Shown here piece by piece: positions 19,541 to 26,616 of a stretch of 64,000 nucleotides of DNA; position 1 is the first letter of the stretch, and every line of letters starts with the position of its first letter. The stretch comes from Desulfonauticus submarinus (GTDB lineage: Bacteria > Desulfobacterota > Desulfovibrionia > Desulfovibrionales > Desulfonatronovibrionaceae), in NCBI RefSeq assembly GCF_900104045.1, contig NZ_FNIN01000001.1, forward strand, positions 248,001 through 312,000. The letters are read 5' to 3'. The translations under genes and the position numbers were made by a program. Under the pieces are notes generated by a model. That model searched no databases, was not told the origin of the DNA, and worked only from the letters and a program-made list of their open reading frames with translations.

Positions 19541-19681
19541 CTAAAAATTGTGACTATAGTCATAGTTGAGATCACCTATGTATTTCATAAACCACAAAAT
19601 ACCGTGGAGATGATTCGGAATTACCACATATTCCGATAATATTGTATTGTGTCTGATTAAATTTTTGTTAAGGTTTAGCAT
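19541..19681 (-). pseudogene. Second RAYT fragment (HxH region)
   Basis: A 46-codon open frame contains SEYVVIPNHLHGIL, the central histidine motif of RAYT/Y1 transposases, with plausible upstream residues and an unrelated tail. The N- and C-terminal parts are absent. It is not simply the missing middle of the remnant at 17918-18221, because it lies upstream of that gene's 5' end on the same strand. Confidence 0.7.
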
Positions 19682-19692
19682 TCTTGTATTCC

Positions 19693-22600
19693 TCAATGTT
19701 TAAAATACTTTAATCTGCGAATATCAAATGCTTTTAAGGTGCCTTCTAGTATATTAGAAGCATGTTTATTGATAACAGGATTCTCAATAGAACCTGACTC
19801 AAAGCTGAATTTATTTCCATTCTTTTTGTCAATATTAACAAAAATTATTTGCTCTGCATCTCCTACTATAGCTAAATTGGGATTATGAGTAACCATTATC
19901 AATTGTCTTCGTTGTTTTGCCAATCTGATAAATTTTGTTAGGATTTTATATATACTCTCGTTGTCTAAATTTTCTTCAGGTTGGTCTATTATTAATGGAA
20001 TATTATCCTTATCTAACATTAAATAAAAAACAATTAACAATGCCCCTTTTTCACCAGGAGACAACTGGGATATACTTTTTGATCCTAATTTTAGTTCATA
20101 AATAGGCTCAATATATTCCAGCGAGAAAAGATAGTTATAAAAATTTTTTAATTCTTTGACTTGCTCAAAAATATATCTCCTTTTTTCTTTTTCATCTTTT
20201 TCTTTAAAAGGCTCTCTGTGATCAACTTCTAATAAGTTAATTACATCTTTCAAAAAATTTACAATGTTGTCTTTTAAATTTACATCAATATCATTTAATT
20301 TTTCTTTTAATAAAGCCTCTCCCTCTTCTTTACCGCAGAAACTTCCTTTTAATTTTTGGTTTATGAATGAGAGAAACTTGTTAATAAATTCATTGTTAAT
20401 ATTCAATGCTGCTTCTATGATTATTTCATAATCTGAAAGTATCTCTCTATGACTGGCTATTTTGTCATCAACTGCCTTTTTAAATTGTTTGTATATTTCT
20501 ACTAATTCATTTTTCTTTTCATATATCTTTATTGCCTTTTCTATCCTTTGTTCTCTTAACTTATTTAATCTACTGTCTAATTCGGAATCAATAAATCTTA
20601 TTTGTTTCTTTAACCATTCTATAGTGTCCGTCTTAGATTCATTTCCCAATATTGCATTTTTATCCATTTGCCATTTTTTTAGTTTTTCTAAATATTCCTG
20701 ATATCTTTTTTCTGGCTCAGATAATTTATCATTAATTTTTTGTATTTGTATATTAATTTCATTTTTCCTTACAATTAAACTTTCTTTTTTCAGTCTAGCT
20801 TTTTCTTCTTCTTCTATTTCCATTTCTCCTATTTCACTGTCAGAAAGAAGAAGTTCTTTAATAGCTTTTATCTGTTCATTTTTCTCTTTGATTATTTGTT
20901 CCAATTTTCGAGTATCTATTTTTATATTTATTATTTCTTCAATCTTTAAGCCAAATTTTTCGAATTTATGTTTATTTTCGTCTTTAAATCTTTCAATTCG
21001 TTGTTTCTCTAATTTTAAATTTTTAGATAGTTGTTCAAGTTCTTCTTGTTCCAACATTAAATTGTTAAGTGTTTCTCTATTTTTGTGTATTTCATCTTCA
21101 ATTTCTTTTATTTTTTCTTTTAATTGCTTTAAATCTTCATAATATTTTTTTTGTTCTTCTGAAATAGTAGTATCTACCGCAGGATTTTTTACTTCTTTTG
21201 GTTTATTTTTTTCAAGTTCTTCCAGTTCTTTCTGTTTTAATACTAATTTTTCTTTTAATTCTTTTTTGTAATCTGGATGCTGTTTCTTTTCTAAATCAAT
21301 TATTTTCTCATTTAATTGATCAATCTCGTCAAGAATAAGTTTTATTTCTTTTTCTATTGTTTCTTGTTTAAATTTTATTAACTCTTGGAATGAACTTCTA
21401 CCTAATTTCTGCTCCTCCGGTAAATGACTAAAAACAATATTTTCTAATGTTTTAGGAAATTCCCTTTCTTCAATTTCATTTGTTAACTTCTCAAAAAAAC
21501 TTTGAGGAAGATATCTTACTCTCTCAGGTGAGGCTAAATCCGATTCTTCGAATAAGTTCTTTTTTATTATGGAACCGTCAAACCATTCCAAGCTCGCGTC
21601 AAAATTTTTAGCAAGTCCTTTATTAAGAAATCTATCTTTTCTGAGAAAAGAGAAATCATTATTTTGATGTGAATTACCGCACAATCCCAAGATATCTACA
21701 ATTGCACTTTTGCCACTTCCTCTATTTCCAATTATTGCAACAAGACCTGGATTGAATGGAATATCTATATTTTTAAACCAAATACCATGCCTTTCATCAT
21801 ATCCAGCAATCTGATTGATTTTTAATGACTTTATAAATTTTGTTTTGTTTTCATTAACTCGCTTCAATAATTCAGGTTCTTCAAAGGATACCCTGTCTTC
21901 TGGCTCATATATTATTTGTTTTAATCCTTCAAATGTAGGATCGGCTTTTATCCACACAAATTTTTGTCCTAAGTAATATCGTCCTTCTGCAGCATCCGAA
22001 GGATTAATGGTTCTACAATCTGAAGCATTTATATATGTCATATTTCTTTTATAATTCGTATCAATACCATGTATTACTTTATACATAAAAGTATTTTCGG
22101 GATACTCAAATATTTTCTTTGAAATTTGTGTAATATTTATAAAATCTTTATGCCATTCTTGGACTCTCCTTGTTCCTCTAATAGTGTCGGGGTTCAATAC
22201 ACCATTTTCTCTATCTGCATGAGCAAAGATAAAAATCGAATCAAGGTTTGCTTCATCTATTATTTCTTTTATTTCATCAATAGTTTTATTGCTTACTGGA
22301 ATATTTCCGTTATTAGGAATAAGAGTTTCCCCAGGACTAAAACATTGATCAACTACACTTTTAATTCTGGAAATATCAGTATTTTCTGGAAACAAAATTA
22401 GCAAATGGATCCCACTTCCTTCTCTTGCAGTAATTTCAAATCCCGGTAAAATGGTAATATGGTTATTTTCTGCTTCTTTCTTAATATAAGGAAGTAAGGA
22501 ATCATCTAAATTATTACAAAAATTATGATCAACTATACCCAAAACTGAAAGATTTTGTTGCAATGCAAATGAAATATATTGTTTTGCAAATTGTTTTTTG

Positions 22601-22707
22601 TTTTCCTCTGATGATAAATCAGGTCTGTTGATCCATTCATGATCAACAGGTGTATGCACATGCAAATCCCATTTACGCCATTCAGAGCCTCTTAAATAAT
22701 TATTCAT
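19693..22707 (-). CDS. PHP-domain / SMC-like ATPase (Ppl/TrlF-type, probable defence protein)
   Basis: 1004 residues. The N-terminal PHP phosphoesterase has DLHVH (14-18), IVDHNF, PGFEI and FAHADR as metal ligands. Residues from about 290 form an SMC/RecN-like ATPase head: Walker A GNRGSGKSA, long coiled coils (about 440-760), signature LSPGEKGALL, Walker B LIIDQPEENLDN and H-loop MVTHNPNLA. From memory, the same PHP plus SMC architecture is annotated TrlF-family and is close to the Ppl single-gene antiphage system reported by Gao and colleagues; both names need a profile search. It starts 14 bases after hsdS, so it is probably translated from the same operon and may act as an added nuclease arm. 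Confidence 0.85.
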   Translation of the reverse strand: MNNYLRGSEWRKWDLHVHTPVDHEWINRPDLSSEENKKQFAKQYISFALQQNLSVLGIVDHNFCNNLDDSLLPYIKKEAENNHITILPGFEITAREGSGIHLLILFPENTDISRIKSVVDQCFSPGETLIPNNGNIPVSNKTIDEIKEIIDEANLDSIFIFAHADRENGVLNPDTIRGTRRVQEWHKDFINITQISKKIFEYPENTFMYKVIHGIDTNYKRNMTYINASDCRTINPSDAAEGRYYLGQKFVWIKADPTFEGLKQIIYEPEDRVSFEEPELLKRVNENKTKFIKSLKINQIAGYDERHGIWFKNIDIPFNPGLVAIIGNRGSGKSAIVDILGLCGNSHQNNDFSFLRKDRFLNKGLAKNFDASLEWFDGSIIKKNLFEESDLASPERVRYLPQSFFEKLTNEIEEREFPKTLENIVFSHLPEEQKLGRSSFQELIKFKQETIEKEIKLILDEIDQLNEKIIDLEKKQHPDYKKELKEKLVLKQKELEELEKNKPKEVKNPAVDTTISEEQKKYYEDLKQLKEKIKEIEDEIHKNRETLNNLMLEQEELEQLSKNLKLEKQRIERFKDENKHKFEKFGLKIEEIINIKIDTRKLEQIIKEKNEQIKAIKELLLSDSEIGEMEIEEEEKARLKKESLIVRKNEINIQIQKINDKLSEPEKRYQEYLEKLKKWQMDKNAILGNESKTDTIEWLKKQIRFIDSELDSRLNKLREQRIEKAIKIYEKKNELVEIYKQFKKAVDDKIASHREILSDYEIIIEAALNINNEFINKFLSFINQKLKGSFCGKEEGEALLKEKLNDIDVNLKDNIVNFLKDVINLLEVDHREPFKEKDEKEKRRYIFEQVKELKNFYNYLFSLEYIEPIYELKLGSKSISQLSPGEKGALLIVFYLMLDKDNIPLIIDQPEENLDNESIYKILTKFIRLAKQRRQLIMVTHNPNLAIVGDAEQIIFVNIDKKNGNKFSFESGSIENPVINKHASNILEGTLKAFDIRRLKYFKH

Positions 22708-22721
22708 AACTTAACCTCCCT

Positions 22722-23876
22722 CTAAAATTTCACCCTCACCTCTCCGCTCATTAGTTTGGGTAGTAATGTGTCACGGAGTTTTTCTAATGTGCGGATTTGG
22801 ATTAAGTTTACATTAATTTTATCAATGAACCCTTTAACTTTTTTTGTAAAAAAAACTATTTTTTCCTTGGGAGGAACAAAAAAATCAAAGTTAGGAATAG
22901 CATCCTTGCTTAAATGCAATACCGTAGAACCATTGGAAAATCCAATACAATGTTCTTTAAATAGCCTTGTTCGCATTAAATAATATAAAAATTCTTTGCT
23001 AAACCAATCATTCTTAGGTTCAATTTTAAGTACATCAGTGGATATTATCAATTTTTCATACCCTAATAAATTAAATATCAATAAAGGATTACCAATAATA
23101 TCTGCATTTTGGGTTATATCCGTTTGAGCTACTACCAAATCTCCTGAATTAACTACCTGTTCTTCTTTATATTTGCCAGTGTACTCTTTAAAACCATCAA
23201 ATCTTAATGAACCATCTCTCCCAAAATTTTTTAAAGTAACTAAAGCAACTTTGGAATTATTTAATTCACTACTTTTATATGAAACACCTCTGTATACTTT
23301 AACATAGTTTTCAAGTGTATTATATTCCCAATCCTCCTTTGCCTCTTCGATAAACCACTTTCTGAACAGAGCTTCCGCCATGGCTTCGAGGGTTTTGTTC
23401 TGACGGTGGAGGAGGTCTATTTTGTCGTCAAGAGAGGAGAGGACAGAGGCAATGGCGCGTTGTTCATTAATAGATTCGGGGATAATTATTTCTAAAGAAT
23501 AAGCAGTGTTTCTGTTTAAACCTGGGACTGCACTATCTTCATTTAATTCTTCTAAATTTAGATTTAGCAACAAATAATATAAAAAATCAAAGTCGTATTT
23601 TTCATTGGGTAATATATAGTATGTTGTATCTATTGGATAAAACGGAATATCAGACTTATACACTTTTCCGATAGTTCCTTTTCTTCCAATTATTATTCCC
23701 TTTGAATTTACCAAGGCTTCATTGTGCCACCCTGTTATACCAGCAGAGCTAAAAACAGGCACATTGCCTTTAAGTCTTTTCTTTTCAGGTAATGACTTAC
23801 CATAATTTAAATTTACTATATCTCCCAACCTTGTCCTTCTCCACCCATTAGGTATTATATTATAATTTAAAGCCAT
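22722..23876 (-). CDS. hsdS: Type I restriction specificity subunit HsdS
   Basis: 384 residues with the two-target-recognition-domain layout. TRD1 begins IPNGWRRTRLGDIV, the central helix reads SLDDKIDLLHRQNKTLEAMAEALFRKWF (split here as two parts), TRD2 begins WEYNTLENYVKVYRG, and the distal helix ends LEKLRDTLLPKLMSGEVRV. It sets the bipartite sequence read by HsdM2HsdS and HsdR. The ATG overlaps the last 10 bases of the reverse transcriptase gene, an unusual coupling of a specificity subunit to a retron. Confidence 0.95.
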   Translation of the reverse strand: MALNYNIIPNGWRRTRLGDIVNLNYGKSLPEKKRLKGNVPVFSSAGITGWHNEALVNSKGIIIGRKGTIGKVYKSDIPFYPIDTTYYILPNEKYDFDFLYYLLLNLNLEELNEDSAVPGLNRNTAYSLEIIIPESINEQRAIASVLSSLDDKIDLLHRQNKTLEAMAEALFRKWFIEEAKEDWEYNTLENYVKVYRGVSYKSSELNNSKVALVTLKNFGRDGSLRFDGFKEYTGKYKEEQVVNSGDLVVAQTDITQNADIIGNPLLIFNLLGYEKLIISTDVLKIEPKNDWFSKEFLYYLMRTRLFKEHCIGFSNGSTVLHLSKDAIPNFDFFVPPKEKIVFFTKKVKGFIDKINVNLIQIRTLEKLRDTLLPKLMSGEVRVKF

Positions 23877-24985
23877 TTTATTTCTCCATACTTTTTCTTC
23901 AATTTCTCCACAAAATCACTATCAACTTGCCTAGCAAACGATATAAGACCTTTTATATAATACTGCATACTCAGGTAACTTTTAAAGCCTCGCTTCTCAG
24001 CATGTTGTGTAATATCCTTTGTACAATAATACCAGTGACATTCCAGTTTATTCCTAAAATCTTTTGGCAATCTTACCTTTTCTGAGTCAACTAGAAGTCC
24101 CAAAACAATTTTCCTGCCACCAGGTGGAATAATTTTAGTTTTTTGACGATTAGGTAATAACCCATGCTTAGGTAAAATGTTGAAAATATCTTTTATAAAA
24201 CATTTTGCTTTTTTATAATCAAAAGAACTATCTATTGTTGAAAAAATCATGTCATCTGCATATCGGGTATAAACAAGAGAGAATTTTTGAGCGATATTAT
24301 TAACTTCAAAATCTAAGTTTTTCATTATCAGATTTGATAATTTTGGACTTGTTGGTGCTCCTTGAGGTAAATGGCCAATGACATCTGCATTATATAGAGG
24401 AATTTTTTCTCTCGGATAACTTTTCCAATATGGATTATAAAGTTTCCATCCTGATTTTGACTGCTTTGTACACAATCTTGCCATTTCAAAAGAAACTAAA
24501 TTATTATAACCAGCCACTTTAAAAACTCTATATACTTGAATTTCTGAGAGAGACTCAAAAAAATTTCTCAAATCTATTTTGATCAACCATCTACAAGATA
24601 AATGCTGTGAAGCGCAATCAACTATAGATTGTCCCTCCTCAAAAGCATAACTATACGGGCTACTTTCAAGATTACTTAATATAAATTTGTCAATCCATCT
24701 TTGAACTTTTAATAAATCTTTATTAGGAACACAAATCACACGATATCCTGAACTTCTCTTTCTTATTCGAAAAATTCTGTAAGCATTTACTTGTCTTGCT
24801 ACTAATTTTCGTAATGTTTGATAAGGTATATCAGTATGTCTTGCAAGATGACCTAAAGTTAGAACTACTGGCAAATTTCTATTTTGGAGGATATCTGCTT
24901 GATTTAAAGCATTTTCAATAAGTTTGTCATCTTTCTTATTTTTTTTACCATAAATTTTATATAAATGAGGGGACCAACGCTTCAT
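23867..24985 (-). CDS. Retron reverse transcriptase
   Basis: 372 residues. Motifs in order: YRVICVPNKDLLKVQRWI (RT1-2), CASQH at 124-128 in the place of the retron region X (NAxxH), LIKIDLRNFF with Asp138 (RT3), LPQGAPTSPKLSN at 206-218 (RT4), YTRYADDMIFS with YADD 242-245 (RT5), HGLLPNRQKTKI (RT6) and VLGLLV at 294-299 in place of the VTG of region Y. The LPQGAPTSP form separates it from diversity-generating RTs, and there is no maturase or endonuclease domain as in group II introns. The AGGAGG ribosome site can be trapped in a 5-bp hairpin. It is preceded by a structured non-coding stretch and a PRTase gene, and overlaps hsdS. Confidence 0.93.
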   Translation of the reverse strand: MKRWSPHLYKIYGKKNKKDDKLIENALNQADILQNRNLPVVLTLGHLARHTDIPYQTLRKLVARQVNAYRIFRIRKRSSGYRVICVPNKDLLKVQRWIDKFILSNLESSPYSYAFEEGQSIVDCASQHLSCRWLIKIDLRNFFESLSEIQVYRVFKVAGYNNLVSFEMARLCTKQSKSGWKLYNPYWKSYPREKIPLYNADVIGHLPQGAPTSPKLSNLIMKNLDFEVNNIAQKFSLVYTRYADDMIFSTIDSSFDYKKAKCFIKDIFNILPKHGLLPNRQKTKIIPPGGRKIVLGLLVDSEKVRLPKDFRNKLECHWYYCTKDITQHAEKRGFKSYLSMQYYIKGLISFARQVDSDFVEKLKKKYGEIKWL

Positions 24986-24993
24986 CTACTTTG

Positions 24994-25007
24994 ACCTCCT
25001 GAGAGGT
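24994..25007 (-). promoter_or_regulatory. Hairpin enclosing the RT ribosome-binding site
   Basis: In RNA sense, ACCTC and GGAGGT pair (loop TCAG) directly over the AGGAGG site before the RT start. The ACCTC arm is also the candidate a2 segment, so a1/a2 pairing would free the ribosome site. Confidence 0.45.
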
Positions 25008-25151
25008 AAGATATGATGTTGTGACAAAGCGAGACATCGAGCGGCCGAAGGCGGCACAACATCATGCCTTAGTCCGCAAGCACCCGCTTTTCTACAGAGA
25101 TTTGGTAATCCAAATCCCCAGACCGTTAAATTAACAGTCATTTCTACCTCC
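25002..25151 (-). ncRNA. Candidate retron ncRNA (msr-msd) upstream of the RT
   Basis: The 145-base gap before the RT is more GC-rich and structured than its surroundings. In RNA sense: candidate a1 GGAGGTAG (25144-25151, inside the 3' end of the PRTase gene); msr hairpin GATTTGG-ATTA-CCAAATC (25099-25116); msd hairpin with an 11-bp perfect stem (25013-25023 with 25055-25065) and a 31-base inner part holding a GCC/GGC mini-stem; then candidate a2 TTACCTCT (25002-25009). The a1/a2 helix is 8 bp with two terminal G-U pairs and can extend to about 13 pairs with one bulge and one mismatch. Order, spacing and strand fit a retron. The branching guanosine was not assigned. Confidence 0.72.
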
Positions 25152-26447
25152 ATTTTCCAAAGAGGTAGTTTTACTAGATAAAGCAGTTAATCCCCTCAAT
25201 GACATAGGATAATAATATTCTTCTTTAATAATGCAAATATTTTCTTGGGATTTCTTCATATGTTTTTTTATTGATTTTAGTATATTTCTACCTTGCTTTG
25301 TAAGAATTAAGTTAGATGTTATCAAATTGTATTCAAGGCATTTATCTCGCAACTTCTCAACATAAATTATAGGGAGTTCCATCACTTCTGAAATAATAGA
25401 TATTCTTCTTTTTTTCTTTGACAAACATAATAAGAATAAAAACAATCTTTTTGAGTCTTCACTTTGAGCCTTTAAAAAAGCATCAAAATTAAACTTATTA
25501 TCGTCAAATCCTAATTTCTTTAAAGATTCCTCTACCTTACTTAAATTTAACCTTGTTAAATCAATAATCTGAGCAGGAAAAACATTTTTAGGGAAAAGAG
25601 GTTTCCATTTTTGATTTTTTCCCCACCAGATTATCCCAGGTGTAGTATTAGGAACACTATGAGGGAAAATTATGGTTGAAAAAGTCTTATTAAATCCCAA
25701 TATCCATTTCTCTGGAATATTATATTTTTTAGCATATTTATAACATAGTCTTATTATTTCGTTTTTATCTTTAGATATCCAAAAACTTCTACCATCATTT
25801 AATTTTATATTGAATTTAATTTGTTCATCTGGAATAATATTTAGTGTTCTAATAATATCCTTTGATCTTTTCTTTCTTTCTGCATTTGTCTTTGTATCAT
25901 TATTATATAAGTAATTGCCCTTTAATCCTTTTTCTGTAACAGCATAAGTTACTATTAAAAACTTTATCCATTTAAAAGAATACCAGCTTTTTATAGTCTT
26001 ATTTCCATAAATCCATTCTATAAATTCTCTCATTCTTTTTCCAGAAGCAATTATATCATCAACACATATAATACTTCTAATCTTCTTTTCTTTTAGTTCT
26101 TTCAAGCTTAAATTGAAATAGACATTTTTCTTTGATGTAGCATAATCCCTGCAAAATTTTTGTAATATCCCTTCCGAACCTACATGGCTAGCTTCAGACA
26201 TATGAGGAGTACCATCTTCTTGAAAAAAAGAAGAAGTATTTTTCTTTTTTTCAAAGACTGGATACAAAGCCGCAGGTAAATTTGTGGAATGTTTTGTCAA
26301 TTCATCAAGAGCAGTACTTAATTCATTTAAAAACCTATGTTCGGATATAATAATTAAACTATCTATAAATTTCTTTGCTATCTGTTGATCTTCCCTATCA
26401 AATTGTTCTATATATTTCTTCCCAAGGTCAGTTTCAGATAATAACAT
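25131..26447 (-). CDS. Retron-associated phosphoribosyltransferase-like protein with C-terminal winged helix
   Basis: 438 residues. The segment SIICVDDIIASGKRMREFI (126-142) is a PRPP-loop-like motif of type I phosphoribosyltransferases, with acidic pair Asp130-Asp131. Residues about 345-405 look like a winged helix (SIISEVMELPIIYVEKLRDK then LILTKQGRNIL). From memory of the published retron classification (Mestre and colleagues), a PRTase-like plus winged-helix protein next to the RT marks the type III retrons, where it would be the toxic effector. It may modify a nucleotide or nucleic acid with PRPP; no substrate is evident. The ATG lies inside a truncated hsdS start. Confidence 0.82.
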   Translation of the reverse strand: MLLSETDLGKKYIEQFDREDQQIAKKFIDSLIIISEHRFLNELSTALDELTKHSTNLPAALYPVFEKKKNTSSFFQEDGTPHMSEASHVGSEGILQKFCRDYATSKKNVYFNLSLKELKEKKIRSIICVDDIIASGKRMREFIEWIYGNKTIKSWYSFKWIKFLIVTYAVTEKGLKGNYLYNNDTKTNAERKKRSKDIIRTLNIIPDEQIKFNIKLNDGRSFWISKDKNEIIRLCYKYAKKYNIPEKWILGFNKTFSTIIFPHSVPNTTPGIIWWGKNQKWKPLFPKNVFPAQIIDLTRLNLSKVEESLKKLGFDDNKFNFDAFLKAQSEDSKRLFLFLLCLSKKKRRISIISEVMELPIIYVEKLRDKCLEYNLITSNLILTKQGRNILKSIKKHMKKSQENICIIKEEYYYPMSLRGLTALSSKTTSLENGGRNDC

Positions 26448-26499
26448 TTTCCTCCCCCAACTTCACCCTTTTCCAGTCCTTCGGCAATTTTTCACTCAT
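26434..26499 (-). pseudogene. 5' remnant of a second hsdS gene
   Basis: A 21-codon frame reads MSEKLPKDWKRVKLGEENVI, then Ile and a stop. LPKDWKRVKLGE is the standard opening of HsdS TRD1 (compare IPNGWRRTRLGD in the intact hsdS). It keeps its own ribosome site (AGGAGATAGGAG). The PRTase ATG (26445-26447) falls within it, so the junction of the retron cassette with an older hsdS lies here. Confidence 0.8.
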
Positions 26500-26570
26500 T
26501 TCTAATACTCCTATCTCCTTTTAAATGCCATAGCCTGTTTTTCTATTAAAAAATCTCTTTGTTTCCATAA

Positions 26571-26612
26571 TAAATCTACAAATCGTAAATCTGTAATCGA
26601 AAATCGTAATTC
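26571..26612. repeat. Intergenic heptanucleotide repeat
   Basis: Six units of about AAATCGT (variants AAATCTA, CAAATCG, TAAATCT, GTAATCG) lie between the AlbA-type gene and the hsdS remnant. The same family is found in frame in hsdR and hsdM. Confidence 0.75.
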
Positions 26613-26616
26613 TTCC

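Noticed and set aside
23867-24985. Diversity-generating retroelement or group II intron RT
   Set aside because: RT4 reads LPQGAPTSP, not the DGR form, no template/variable repeat pair was seen nearby, and no maturase or endonuclease domain follows.
26500-26616. Small open frames between the AlbA-type gene and the hsdS remnant
   Set aside because: They run through the heptamer repeat, lack ribosome sites and match nothing recognisable.
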